A DNA stretch of 64,000 nt, from positions 680,785 through 744,784 of the forward strand of contig NZ_JAMXQV010000002.1 of NCBI RefSeq assembly GCF_024703995.1. The letters are read 5' to 3'. This document shows positions 35,758 to 44,421 of the stretch, in pieces. The DNA is from Amycolatopsis iheyensis (GTDB taxonomy: Bacteria; Actinomycetota; Actinomycetes; Mycobacteriales; Pseudonocardiaceae). The notes beneath the pieces were generated by a model that saw only the letters and a list, made by a program, of their open reading frames with translations, was not told the DNA's origin and did no database searches. The translations under genes were made by a program, and so were the position numbers. The stretch's first letter is position 1. Each line of letters opens with the position of its first letter.

Positions 35758-36327
35758 TCAGCCGGTCTTTGCCGCGGCGTGCTTCACCCGGTACCTCAGG
35801 TGAAGCACGCCGCGGTCCTCGAGACGCCGGACCAGTTCCAGCTCCGCCCGCGACCCGTCGAACAGCCGACGCCCGGCACCCAGCAGCAGCGGGACCACGT
35901 GGACCTCGATCTCGTCCAGCTGGTCCACCGCCAGCAACGCCTTCGCCGCGCCCGTTCCGTGGACCATCACCGCCTGTTCGCCGGCTGCCGTGCGGGCTTG
36001 CTCTGCCGCTGCTGTGACGTCCGTGAAAAACCGGGCGGTTCCCGGTGGGGTGTCCGACGGGTCGATGTGGTGGGTCAGGACGTGGATCGGGACGCCGTTG
36101 TGGTGGTCGCCGCCCCAGCGGGACGCCAGCTCGAACGTGCGGCGGCCCGTGATGAGCGCGCCGGTGGCCATGGCCTCGGTCACCACCTGGCCGCTCGGGC
36201 CGTCACCGTGGCGATCGTCGAGCCAGTCGAACAGCCGGAAACCGCCCCGGCCCAGCTCTTGGCCGGGGCGGTCTTCCGGGCCCGCGACGAACCCGTCGAG
36301 GGACATGGTCATGTACAAGCGGATCAT
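35758..36327 (-). CDS. RibD C-terminal-type reductase (dihydrofolate reductase family)
   Basis: This 189-residue single-domain protein resembles the RibD C-terminal/dihydrofolate-reductase fold: MIRLYMTMSLDGFVAGPEDRPG at the start, GALITGRRTFE and VPLLLGAGRRLFDG near the end. Family members reduce pterin or flavin-type substrates with NADPH; actual substrates are usually unknown. ATG 36327 follows GGGAGG; an upstream ATG at 36360 lies in the flanking region. The 3' end of the coding sequence contains a 17-base-stem hairpin. It may be cotranscribed behind the alcohol dehydrogenase gene. Confidence 0.85.
   Translation of the reverse strand: MIRLYMTMSLDGFVAGPEDRPGQELGRGGFRLFDWLDDRHGDGPSGQVVTEAMATGALITGRRTFELASRWGGDHHNGVPIHVLTHHIDPSDTPPGTARFFTDVTAAAEQARTAAGEQAVMVHGTGAAKALLAVDQLDEIEVHVVPLLLGAGRRLFDGSRAELELVRRLEDRGVLHLRYRVKHAAAKTG
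35772..35815. terminator. Perfect 17-base-pair hairpin inside the 3' end of the reductase gene
   Basis: CCGCGGCGTGCTTCACC (35772-35788) pairs perfectly with GGTGAAGCACGCCGCGG (35799-35815) with a 10-base loop. It sits between the convergent Asp23-like and reductase genes yet within the last 20 codons of the latter, so it can act as a bidirectional terminator. Confidence 0.7.
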
Positions 36328-36391
36328 GAGGTGCCTCCCGGCTGAGGGTCGCTTCACCACCGCGTCGAACGGCCCCCGCCCGGATCGACAC

Positions 36392-37435
36392 TCAGGGCGT
36401 GATGACCACCTTCAGCGCCGAGTTCGCCGCCGCGTTGCCGAACACCTCGTACGCCTCCGCCATCCGGTCGAACGTGAACCGGTGCGTGCCCATGCGCTCG
36501 GCCGGGATGCGGCCCGACGCCACCATCTTCAGCAGCGTCGGGATCGACACCGTGTCCACCAGGCCCATCGTCAGCGTGAGGTTCTGGATCCACATGTCCT
36601 GCATCGGCAGCTCGACCGGCACCCCGTGCACGCCGATGTTCGCGATGCGGCCGCCCGGGCGGACCAGCGATGCCGCCGTCAGCAACGTCTCCGGGTAGCC
36701 CACCGCTTCGATCGCGACGTCGACGCCCAGGCCGTCGGTGAGCCCCAGGACGTCCGAACGCGCATCCGTGCCCGCTTCGAACGCGTCCGTCGCGCCGAAC
36801 TCCAGCGCCTTCTCCAGCCGGAACTTGTTGGAGTCCACCGCGATCACCTTCGCCGCGCCCCACAGGCCGGTGGTCAGGATCGCCGCCAGGCCGACCGCTC
36901 CCGCACCCACCACCGCCACCGTGTCGCCCGGGCGGACGCGGCCGGCCAGCACGCCGACCTCGTACCCCGTCGGCAGCGCGTCGGCCAGGAAGATCGCCTG
37001 CTCGTCCGTGACGCCCTCGGGGATCGCGTACAGCGACGTGTCCGCGTACGGCACGCGCACCAGCTCCGCCTGCGTCCCGTCGATGAGGTGCCCGAAGATC
37101 CAGCCGATGCCGCCGACCGTCTGGCAGTGCGACGGCATCCCGCGCCCGCAGTACTCGCACCGCCCGCACTGGGTGATCGCCGGCACGAGCACCCGGTCGC
37201 CGACCGCGAACGCCCGGACCGCATCGCCGACCGCCGTCACCGTGCCGACCGCTTCGTGGCCGAGGATCCGGCCGTCGGTGACCGCGGCGACGTCGCCGTG
37301 CAGGATGTGGAGATCGGTGCCGCAGATCGTGGTGGTGTCGACGCGCACGACCACGTCGGTGGGCTCCTGGACGGTGGCGTCCGGGACGTCTTCCCAAGCC
37401 TTCGCACCCGGACCGTGGTAGACCAGCGCCTTCAT
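36392..37435 (-). CDS. Zinc-dependent alcohol dehydrogenase (MDR family)
   Basis: This 347-residue medium-chain dehydrogenase has catalytic-zinc ligands in ICGTDLH and GHEAVG, the structural-zinc Cys cluster CGRCEYCGRGMPSHC, and the Rossmann GAGAVGL. It oxidises alcohols or reduces aldehydes with NAD(P), similar to isopropanol or threonine-type dehydrogenases; the substrate is unknown. It has a GGAGG-type site before ATG 37435 and is downstream of ptsI on the same strand, separated by a hairpin. Confidence 0.88.
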   Translation of the reverse strand: MKALVYHGPGAKAWEDVPDATVQEPTDVVVRVDTTTICGTDLHILHGDVAAVTDGRILGHEAVGTVTAVGDAVRAFAVGDRVLVPAITQCGRCEYCGRGMPSHCQTVGGIGWIFGHLIDGTQAELVRVPYADTSLYAIPEGVTDEQAIFLADALPTGYEVGVLAGRVRPGDTVAVVGAGAVGLAAILTTGLWGAAKVIAVDSNKFRLEKALEFGATDAFEAGTDARSDVLGLTDGLGVDVAIEAVGYPETLLTAASLVRPGGRIANIGVHGVPVELPMQDMWIQNLTLTMGLVDTVSIPTLLKMVASGRIPAERMGTHRFTFDRMAEAYEVFGNAAANSALKVVITP

Positions 37436-37447
37436 CGTCGCCTCCGT

Positions 37448-37480
37448 CGGCCGCCCGGCCCCCGCGGCCGGGCCCGGCCG
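37448..37480 (-). terminator. GC-rich hairpin between ptsI and the alcohol dehydrogenase
   Basis: CGGCCG and CCCGGCC on one side (37448-37460) pair with GGCCGGG and CGGCCG (37466-37480) with a small bulge and a CCCGC loop. It is 10 bases past the EI stop, so it is probably the EI terminator. It has no U-tract. Confidence 0.5.
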
Positions 37481-37489
37481 TTCTCGACG

Positions 37490-39079
37490 CTAGGACGGGG
37501 CAAGCCGCCCGGCTGTCGCAATTTGAGACCGGCACCCGGCGAGATCCACCTCGCGCAGGGCCGCCCCGACGCCCGCGAGCGCCACGGCGTTCATCGACAG
37601 CGATGTCACGCCCAGCCCGGTCAGCACCGGCGCCAGCGAGGGATCCGCCGCCGCCTCGCCGCAGACACCCACCGGTTTCCCGGCCGCGGCTCCCGCCGCA
37701 GCCACCATCTCCACCAGCCGCAGCAACGCCGGCTGGTGTGGGTCGTTCAACGCCGCCACCGCGCCGAGCTGGCGGTCGGCCGCGAAGACGTACTGGGCCA
37801 GGTCGTTCGTGCCCAGCGACACGAAATCGACTTCCGCCAGGATCGCGGCCGCGCACAACGCCGCCGCCGGGATCTCGATCATCACGCCGGCCCGGGGAAT
37901 CCCCGCCGCGCGGGCGCGGGCAGCGAACCAGGCCGCTTCCTCCGCGGTGGCGACCATCGGAGCCATCACCGACAGCTCGACGCCCGTGTCCGCCGCCGCC
38001 CCGGCGATCGCGCTCAGCTGGCGGTCCAGCAGATCCGGCCGGTCGAACGCCACCCGCAGACCGCGGACGCCCAGTGCCGGGTTCGGTTCCGCGCCCATCG
38101 GCAAGAACGCCAGGGGCTTGTCGGAACCGGCGTCGAGGGTCCGGACCACCACCGGCTTCCCCGCGAACGGCGCCAGCACTTCGGCGTACGCCGCCCGCTG
38201 CTCGGACTCACCCGGCTCGGCAGTCGCCGACAGGTAGCAGAACTCCGTCCGGAACAGCCCGATTCCCTCGGCGCCCGCGGTGAAAGCCGCGCGCGCGTCG
38301 GCGGGTGAACCCACATTGGCCAGCAGCTTCACGCGGTGACCGTCGGCGAGCCGCCCGACGCCGTCCCACGTAGCACGCGCGGCTCGAGCCGGTGCCGAGA
38401 CGACACCGTCGGACGGGGACACCGTGCCCGCGGAACCGTCGACCACCAGCCCGGGGCCGGACAGGTCGAGGACGCCGGCGCACGCGACGACAGCGGGAAT
38501 CCCCAAGGCCCGGGCCAGGATCGCCGTGTGGCTGGTCGGCCCGCCTTCCTCCGTCACCAGCGCGAGCACGAGGTCGGGGTCGAGCCCGGCGGTGTCGGCC
38601 GGCGCGAGGTCGCGCGCGACCAGGACGCTCGGCGACGTCAGGTCCGGCACCCCCGGCGGCGCCAGTCCCAGCAGCGCCGCGACGATCCGGTCGCGGACGT
38701 CGGCGACATCGCGGGCGCGTTCGGCCAGGTACCCACCGGCGGCGCGCAGCGCCGTCATGAACTCCCCCGCCGCCTCCCACACCGCGCGCGAGGCGGGCAG
38801 CGAGCCTTCGCGCACCAGCTTCTCCGCGGACGCGACCAGAGCCGGGTCCGAGGCCATCGCGGCGGTCGTCTCGAGCACCGATCGGGCATCTCCGGACACG
38901 GATCGGGCTCGATCGGACAACCGGGCGGCGACCGCCGCGGCCGCGGGCGCGATCTTGCCCGCTTCGGCCCCGAGATCCTCGGGAGCCGGCGAAGAAGCGG
39001 GTTCCGGCAGGTCAGCGGCCACGACGACGCGCGGGCCGGCGACCCGGCCGGGGCTGACTCCGACTCCGGACAACTGCAT
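37490..39079 (-). CDS. ptsI: Phosphoenolpyruvate-protein phosphotransferase (PTS enzyme I)
   Basis: This 529-residue enzyme has the N-terminal helical domain, the phospho-His motif EEGGPTSHTAILARALGIP (His184), the barrel with GLFRTEF and the C-terminal GVCGEAA. It takes phosphate from PEP and passes it to HPr. It is shorter than E. coli EI (575). ATG 39079 follows GGAGG. It is divergent from the fruR-fruK-IIA-IIBC-HPr genes, sharing their control region, so the general and sugar-specific PTS components are clustered. Confidence 0.93.
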   Translation of the reverse strand: MQLSGVGVSPGRVAGPRVVVAADLPEPASSPAPEDLGAEAGKIAPAAAAVAARLSDRARSVSGDARSVLETTAAMASDPALVASAEKLVREGSLPASRAVWEAAGEFMTALRAAGGYLAERARDVADVRDRIVAALLGLAPPGVPDLTSPSVLVARDLAPADTAGLDPDLVLALVTEEGGPTSHTAILARALGIPAVVACAGVLDLSGPGLVVDGSAGTVSPSDGVVSAPARAARATWDGVGRLADGHRVKLLANVGSPADARAAFTAGAEGIGLFRTEFCYLSATAEPGESEQRAAYAEVLAPFAGKPVVVRTLDAGSDKPLAFLPMGAEPNPALGVRGLRVAFDRPDLLDRQLSAIAGAAADTGVELSVMAPMVATAEEAAWFAARARAAGIPRAGVMIEIPAAALCAAAILAEVDFVSLGTNDLAQYVFAADRQLGAVAALNDPHQPALLRLVEMVAAAGAAAGKPVGVCGEAAADPSLAPVLTGLGVTSLSMNAVALAGVGAALREVDLAGCRSQIATAGRLAPS

Positions 39080-39118
39080 GACGGGACCTCCGAGGCGAAA
39101 GGATCGCGAAACTGGGGA

Positions 39119-39146
39119 TTGACAGTACGGTAACAACGGGCACAAT
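39119..39146 (+). promoter_or_regulatory. Promoter of the fruR operon
   Basis: TTGACA (39119-39124) and CACAAT (39141-39146) are spaced by 16 bases, with a predicted transcription start near 39153. The -10 overlaps the first copy of the ACAACGGGCA repeat, consistent with repression. Confidence 0.6.
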
Positions 39147-39183
39147 CAAATGACAACGGGCAGACATCGGAGAGGAACGGGCA
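39133..39183. promoter_or_regulatory. Direct repeats ACAACGGGCA, candidate FruR operators
   Basis: ACAACGGGCA occurs at 39133-39142 and 39153-39162 (20 bases apart), and a third partial copy AACGGGCA at 39176-39183 runs into the fruR start codon. Near-helical direct repeats overlapping the promoter fit a DeoR-family operator controlling both ptsI and fruR. Confidence 0.55.
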
Positions 39184-39944
39184 TGTACGCCGCCGAACGG
39201 CATCAGCTCCTGGCGCAACGCGCACGACGCGTCGGCCGGGTCGACGTCAACGACGTCGCCGGCGAACTCGGTGTCGCCCCCGAGACCATCCGCCGCGACC
39301 TCGGCGTGCTCGAACGGCAGGGCGTCGTCCGCCGGGTCTACGGCGGCGCGGTCGCGGTCGACCGGCTCGACTTCGAACCCGAAGTCGCGCAACGGGACCA
39401 GACCAACGCCGCCGAGAAGGACGCCATCGCCCGGGCCGCGCTGGACCTCGTGCCCGACCGCGGGTCGATCCTGCTCGACGCGGGCACCACGACCAGCCGG
39501 CTCGCCACGCTGCTGCCCACCGACCGCGAGCTGACGGTCATCACCAACTCGATCCCGGTCGCCTCGATCCTCGCCACCCGCCCCGGCGTCACGCTGCACA
39601 TCCTGGGCGGCCGGGTCCGCGGGACGACCCTCGCCGCGGTCGAGGCCTGGACGCTGCACGCGCTCGACGGCCTCCTCGTCGACGTCGCTTTCCTCGGCGC
39701 CAACGGCTTTTCCGCCGAACACGGCTGCACGACGCCGGACATGGCCGAGTCCGCGGTGAAGGCCGCGATCGTCGCCGCCGCCCGCAAGCGGGTGCTGCTG
39801 GCCGACCACAGCAAGTACGGCACCGACCAGCTGAGCCGGTTCGCCAGGCTGGCGGAGATCGACGTGCTGGTGACCGACAGCGGCCTCGACGCGGGTGCCG
39901 TGGCCGAGCTCGAAGAGGCGGGCCCGGAGGTGGTGGCGGCGTGA
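39183..39944 (+). CDS. fruR: DeoR-family regulator of the fructose PTS
   Basis: This 253-residue repressor has an N-terminal DeoR helix-turn-helix (RVDVNDVAGELGVAPETIRRDL, about 20-41) and a C-terminal sugar-phosphate domain (ILLDAGTTTSRLA, VTDSGLD). In actinobacteria such proteins respond to fructose-1-phosphate or fructose-1,6-bisphosphate and control fruK-PTS operons. ATG 39183 follows GGAGAGG; a start at 39150 would lie in the repeats. Its stop overlaps the fruK start. Confidence 0.85.
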   Translation: MYAAERHQLLAQRARRVGRVDVNDVAGELGVAPETIRRDLGVLERQGVVRRVYGGAVAVDRLDFEPEVAQRDQTNAAEKDAIARAALDLVPDRGSILLDAGTTTSRLATLLPTDRELTVITNSIPVASILATRPGVTLHILGGRVRGTTLAAVEAWTLHALDGLLVDVAFLGANGFSAEHGCTTPDMAESAVKAAIVAAARKRVLLADHSKYGTDQLSRFARLAEIDVLVTDSGLDAGAVAELEEAGPEVVAA

Positions 39945-40885
39945 TCGTCACCGTGACCCCGAACCCGAGCCTCGACCGCACCGCGCGGCTGGCCGACCTT
40001 CGCCGCGGTGAGGTCAACCGGGCCGAAGCCGTCCGGCTCGACCCGGGCGGCAAGGGCGTCAACGTCGCCCGGGCGCTGGCCGCCGCCGGCACGCCGACGG
40101 TCGCGCTGCTGCCCGCCGGCGGCTCGGTCGGCGAGCGGCTGGCCGGTTTGCTGGCGCCGGAAGGCGTTCCCGTCGTCGCGGTGCCGATCGCCGGAACGAC
40201 CCGCAGCAACATCACGCTCGTCGAAGCCGACGGGACCACGACGAAGATCAACGAGCCGGGCCCCGAGATCTCCCCCGCCGAGCTCGCCACCCTCGAACGC
40301 CGAGCCGTCGAGCTGGCCGCGCGCGGCGAATGGCTGGTGTGCTGCGGAAGCCTGCCCGCCGGCGTGCCCGACGACTTCTACGCACGCCTGACGAAGCTCG
40401 CCCGCGACGCCGGCGCGAAGGTCGCCGTCGACTCCTCCGGCGCGCCGCTGGCCGCCGCCTGCGATGGCGGGCCGGACCTGCTCAAACCGAACCTCGACGA
40501 GCTGATCGAGCTCGCCGGCCGCCCGCTGCCGCGCCTCGGCGACGTCGTCGCCTGCTGCCGCGAGCTGATGGCCGAGGGCGTCGGCAGCGTGCTGGTCAGC
40601 CTCGGCGCACGCGGCGCCGTGCTGGTCGAGGAGACCGGAACCCACCACGCGCTCGGCCCGCTCGTCGCCGTGCGCAGCACCGTCGGCGCCGGAGACGCCG
40701 CGCTGGCCGGGTTCCTCCACGCCGGCGGAGCCGGCCCCCGAGCCCTGCGCACCGCGGTCGCCTACGGCACCGCCGCGGTCACGCAGGAGGGCAGCCGCAT
40801 GCCCACCCCCGAAGACGTGCGCGCGGACCAGGTTCGCGTGCTCGACGCCGACCCCACCCTCACCCTCAGCGGAGCCGCCGCATGA
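39941..40885 (+). CDS. fruK: 1-phosphofructokinase
   Basis: This 314-residue PfkB-family kinase has GGKGVNVARAL near the N terminus and the catalytic RSTVGAGDAALAGF (Asp base). FruK converts fructose-1-phosphate, made by the PTS, to fructose-1,6-bisphosphate. GTG 39941 overlaps the fruR stop (GTGA) and its own stop overlaps the IIA start (ATGA), a coupled operon. Confidence 0.92.
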   Translation: MIVTVTPNPSLDRTARLADLRRGEVNRAEAVRLDPGGKGVNVARALAAAGTPTVALLPAGGSVGERLAGLLAPEGVPVVAVPIAGTTRSNITLVEADGTTTKINEPGPEISPAELATLERRAVELAARGEWLVCCGSLPAGVPDDFYARLTKLARDAGAKVAVDSSGAPLAAACDGGPDLLKPNLDELIELAGRPLPRLGDVVACCRELMAEGVGSVLVSLGARGAVLVEETGTHHALGPLVAVRSTVGAGDAALAGFLHAGGAGPRALRTAVAYGTAAVTQEGSRMPTPEDVRADQVRVLDADPTLTLSGAAA

Positions 40886-41334
40886 CCACCGCAGACCTGA
40901 TCACCGCCGACCTGGTCGACCTGGGCCTCGACGCGACCGACAAGAACGGCGCCACTCGCGCGCTCGCGCAGCGGCTCGTCACGGCCGGGCGGGTGACCGA
41001 CCTCGACCTGTTCCTCAAGGACGTCGCCGCGCGCGAGGAGCAGATGGCCACCGGGCTCGAAGGCGGCATCGGCATCCCGCACTGCCGCTCGGCCGCGGTC
41101 ACCACGCCGACGCTGGCCTTCGGCCGCAGCGCCGCGGGCGTCGACTTCGGCGCGCCGGACGGCCCGGCGAAGCTCATCTTCCTGATCGCCGCGCCGGAGG
41201 GCGGCGGCAGCGAGCACCTCAAGGTGCTGGCCGCGCTCGCCCGCCGGCTCGTCCGGGCGGAGTTCAAGCAGCACCTGCTGGCCGCCACCGATGCCGCGGC
41301 CCTTGCCGAGTACATCCGCCAGGAGGTGTCCTGA
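40882..41334 (+). CDS. PTS fructose-type IIA component
   Basis: This 150-residue IIA(Fru)-type domain has phospho-His67 in GIGIPHCRS. It carries phosphate from HPr to the IIB domain. A separate IIA protein contrasts with the fused FruA of many actinobacteria; here IIA and IIBC are two genes two bases apart. Confidence 0.9.
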   Translation: MTTADLITADLVDLGLDATDKNGATRALAQRLVTAGRVTDLDLFLKDVAAREEQMATGLEGGIGIPHCRSAAVTTPTLAFGRSAAGVDFGAPDGPAKLIFLIAAPEGGGSEHLKVLAALARRLVRAEFKQHLLAATDAAALAEYIRQEVS

Positions 41335-41336
41335 CC

Positions 41337-42788
41337 ATGAAGTTCGTCGCCATCACCGCCTGCCCCACCGGGATCGCGCACACCTACATGGCCGCCGAGT
41401 CGCTGGAGCAGACCGCGAAGGCCAACGGCGACACGATCGTCGTCGAAACCCAGGGCTCGGCCGGATCCGAGCCACTGTCCACTGAGGACATCGCGAGCGC
41501 GGACGCCGTCATCTTCGCCGCCGACCTCGCCGTGCAGGGCCGGGAGCGGTTCGCCGGGAAGCCGATCGTCGAGGCGCCGGTCAAGGCCGCGATCAACGAC
41601 GCCGCCGGGTTGCTCGAACGCGCGAAGGCCGCGGCCCGCGAACCCGCCGCCGCCGCGCCCGCCGCGCCCGAGCTGACCTCGAAGGTCGGTGCGAACGACA
41701 AGGCCGGGACCAAGGTCCGCCAGTGGCTGATGACCGGCGTCAGCTACCTGATCCCGTTCGTCGCCGCGGGCGGGCTGCTGATCGCGTTGAGCTTCGCCCT
41801 CGGTGGCTACCAGATCGTCGACGCGCCCAAGGTCACCGAGCACTTCGACGCGGGGTCGGTCGCCGGCTGGGCCGCGCTGATGTTCCAGATCGGCAGCGCC
41901 GCGTTCGACTTCCTGGTGCCGGTGCTGGCCGGGTTCATCGCCTTCGCGATGGCCGACCGCCCGGCGATCGCCCCCGGCTTCGTCGGCGGCGCGATCGCGG
42001 TCACCGTCGGCGCCGGGTTCCTCGGCGGTCTCGTCGCGGGCCTGCTGGCCGGCGGCGTCGTGCTGGCGTTGAAGAAGATCCGGGTGCCGAAGCCGGTGCG
42101 GGGCATCATGCCCGTGGTGGTGTACCCGCTGCTCGGGTCCATTGTGGTCGGTGTGCTGATGTACGTCGTGGTCGGCAAGCCGATGGCGGCCGCGACGAGC
42201 GGGCTGACGAACTGGCTCAACAGCCTCAGCGGAGCGAGCGCGCTGCTGCTGGGCGCCCTGCTGGGCCTGATGATGGCCTTCGACATGGGCGGACCGGTCA
42301 ACAAGGCGGCGTACGCGTTCGCGGTCGGCGGCCTGACCACCGGCGCGACGGCGTCACTGCAGATCATGGCCGCGGTGATGGCGGCCGGGATGGTGCCGCC
42401 ACTGGCGCTCGCGCTCGCCTCGACCGTCCGCAAGAAGCTGTTCACCGAAGCCGAGCGCGAAAACGGCCGCGCGGCCTGGCTGCTCGGCGCGTCGTTCATC
42501 ACCGAGGGCGCGATCCCGTTCGCGGCGGCGGACCCGTTCCGGGTGATCCCGTCGATCATGCTGGGTTCGGCCGTCACGGGTGCGCTGTCGATGGCCTTCG
42601 GCGCGACCCTGCGCGCCCCGCACGGCGGGATCTTCGTGCTCCCCCTGATCGGCAGCCCGCTGCTGTACCTGGTGGCGCTGGCCGTGGGCACCGCGGTCGC
42701 CGCCGGCGCGGTGATCCTGCTCAAGCAGGTGCGCTTCCGCGCGGCCGAACGCACCGCGACCGTCTCCGGTCAGCCCGTCAACGCCTGA
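41337..42788 (+). CDS. PTS fructose-type IIBC component
   Basis: This 483-residue protein has an N-terminal IIB domain (1-100) with phospho-Cys9 in ITACPTGIAHTYMAAE, an Ala-rich linker, and a C-terminal IIC membrane domain with about 8-10 helices, including GLMMAFDMGGPVNKAAYAF and ITEGAIPFAAADPFRVIPS. It transports fructose while phosphorylating it to fructose-1-phosphate. Together with IIA it is the sugar-specific permease of this operon. Confidence 0.93.
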   Translation: MKFVAITACPTGIAHTYMAAESLEQTAKANGDTIVVETQGSAGSEPLSTEDIASADAVIFAADLAVQGRERFAGKPIVEAPVKAAINDAAGLLERAKAAAREPAAAAPAAPELTSKVGANDKAGTKVRQWLMTGVSYLIPFVAAGGLLIALSFALGGYQIVDAPKVTEHFDAGSVAGWAALMFQIGSAAFDFLVPVLAGFIAFAMADRPAIAPGFVGGAIAVTVGAGFLGGLVAGLLAGGVVLALKKIRVPKPVRGIMPVVVYPLLGSIVVGVLMYVVVGKPMAAATSGLTNWLNSLSGASALLLGALLGLMMAFDMGGPVNKAAYAFAVGGLTTGATASLQIMAAVMAAGMVPPLALALASTVRKKLFTEAERENGRAAWLLGASFITEGAIPFAAADPFRVIPSIMLGSAVTGALSMAFGATLRAPHGGIFVLPLIGSPLLYLVALAVGTAVAAGAVILLKQVRFRAAERTATVSGQPVNA

Positions 42789-42799
42789 AGGAGTCCACT

Positions 42800-43078
42800 G
42801 TGTACCAACGCCGAACGCTCGTGGCCAGCAGCGTCGGGCTGCACGCCCGACCGGCGGGCCTGGTCGCGAAGACCGCCGCGGGTCAGCCCGCGAAGGTGAA
42901 GATCGCCAAGCTCACCGGTGACGTGGCCGGAGAGCCGGTCGACGCCGCGAGCGTCCTGGGCTTGATGACCCTGGGCGCGGCGTTCGGCGATGAGGTCGTG
43001 CTGACCGCCGAGGGCGACTCGGCCCAGGAGTCCGTCGACGCCGTCGCCGAGCTGATCGCCCGAGACCTCGACGCCTGA
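42800..43078 (+). CDS. ptsH: Phosphocarrier protein HPr
   Basis: This 92-residue HPr has the phosphorylation site His15 in SVGLHARPAG and a Ser-regulatory-type region near ASVLGLMTLG. It relays phosphate from enzyme I to IIA. GTG 42800 follows GAAGGAG. It is the last gene of the PTS operon. Confidence 0.93.
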   Translation: MYQRRTLVASSVGLHARPAGLVAKTAAGQPAKVKIAKLTGDVAGEPVDAASVLGLMTLGAAFGDEVVLTAEGDSAQESVDAVAELIARDLDA

Positions 43079-43180
43079 ATTCTCCGAAAGTCCCCTTCCG
43101 GCGTGGCCGCGGGCGTAGCATCCAGACCGATTTGCCGGGTTGCGCCCGCGGCGTGCCCGCGGTCCCGAAGGGGGTAGAGG

Positions 43181-43549
43181 GTGCAAGGTTTCGAGGTCGA
43201 TCCCGAGCTGGTCCAGCACGCCGCCCAGCGGGCTACCGAGGCCGTGACGCATTTCGAGGCGCACGCTTCGGCCGTCAAGCAGGCGCAGGCCACGATCGAG
43301 GGGAACTCCGCCCTGCTGGGCGACTACGGCGACGCCGGGGTGTTCTTCCACGCCTGCGAGCGGTTCGACACCAAGTTCAAGGAAGTCTTCGACACGCTCA
43401 TCTCGCACAACGACAGCTTCGTCGACACGGCCCGGCGGCTGCAGGGTGGCCTGCAGGGCGCGGCCAAGCTCTACGCCGGGGCCGACACCGCCGCGAGCGA
43501 GCACCTGCGGCGCATCGGCGAATCCTGGCCGGACGGGGGCGGCCGGTGA
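43181..43549 (+). CDS. EspC/WXG100-like small helical protein
   Basis: This 122-residue helical protein (FEVDPELVQHAAQRATEAVTHF at the N terminus) looks like the small ESX-associated proteins common in Pseudonocardiaceae, with a four-helix layout of two antiparallel hairpins. No exact WXG motif is seen. It is coupled (GTGA) to a 287-residue protein. No secretion ATPase is nearby, so export through a type VII system is inference. GTG 43181 is preceded by AGGGGG and GAGG. Confidence 0.55.
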   Translation: MQGFEVDPELVQHAAQRATEAVTHFEAHASAVKQAQATIEGNSALLGDYGDAGVFFHACERFDTKFKEVFDTLISHNDSFVDTARRLQGGLQGAAKLYAGADTAASEHLRRIGESWPDGGGR

Positions 43550-44409
43550 ACCAGCCGCCGTACTTCCCCGACCGCCCGCCCGGGCACTACCCGCAGTTCG
43601 ACCGGTACGAGGACCAGTGCGGTGAAGTCGCGCTCTGGGCCCGCTGGGTGGCCGGCTGGGTGGACTGGCTGCGCAACGACTACGGCCCCACCGGCCCGCA
43701 CCCGGACCGGTGGGCCGACTACCCGTTCGAACGGTTCTTCCACCCCTCCGACGTCATCGCGCAGCAGCAGGTCGAGGTCATGCACCAGGCGTGGCAGGCC
43801 ATCGACGAGCTGCGCTACAAGTCGGCCGGGGAGGAGGACCCCAGCATCGACGTCCTCAAGAACTTCGACAGTGCGCTCGGGGCGGCCCTCGGCCACTGGG
43901 CGGGCACCGTCGCGGAGGGCGTGCAGATCTACCGCGAAGAACTGGAGAACTACAGCGAGCCCTACATCCTCGCGGTCGGCAAGCTCGGCCAGTGCCTCAT
44001 CGCCTACTCCCAGATCTTCGAACAGGCGCGGGCCGACCTGGTCAAGGTCATGAAGCAGTTCGTCGGCGCGCTCCAGGCCCAGACGTTCACCGACCCCGGG
44101 TTCGAACGGGTCGGCCTGACCGTCTTCAAGGTCATCGGCGACTGGGTGCTGGGCAAGTTCCCGTTCGCGCTCGACAAGGTCCTCCAGCTGGACACGGTGC
44201 TGGCCGACGCGGTCGCCGGCGCGCAGCGGACCAAGGACCCCGCGGCGATCGGCGGCGCCAACTACTGGGAGATCTGCGATGCGTACCTGGTGGCCGCCAA
44301 CCGGATCTGCGACGACGCCCGCGCGGCGATCGAAAAGCTGACCGGGCGCTTGGACCAGGTCGACAACGAACTGCGCGATCCGCCGAAGCTGACCGTCGAC
44401 GTGAGCTAG
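43546..44409 (+). CDS. Pseudonocardiaceae-type hypothetical helical protein, partner of the EspC-like gene
   Basis: I do not recognise a family with certainty. This 287-residue protein has an N-terminal Pro/Tyr-rich segment (NQPPYFPDRPPGHYPQFDRYE), two tryptophan-rich helices (ALWARWVAGWVDWLRNDYG) and a long helical body up to a charged C terminus. GTG 43546 overlaps the stop of the preceding small protein, so the two are translated together, as in type VII secretion effector/chaperone pairs. No signal peptide or catalytic motif is visible. Confidence 0.55.
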   Translation: MNQPPYFPDRPPGHYPQFDRYEDQCGEVALWARWVAGWVDWLRNDYGPTGPHPDRWADYPFERFFHPSDVIAQQQVEVMHQAWQAIDELRYKSAGEEDPSIDVLKNFDSALGAALGHWAGTVAEGVQIYREELENYSEPYILAVGKLGQCLIAYSQIFEQARADLVKVMKQFVGALQAQTFTDPGFERVGLTVFKVIGDWVLGKFPFALDKVLQLDTVLADAVAGAQRTKDPAAIGGANYWEICDAYLVAANRICDDARAAIEKLTGRLDQVDNELRDPPKLTVDVS

Positions 44410-44421
44410 TCAGTGTCGTAG

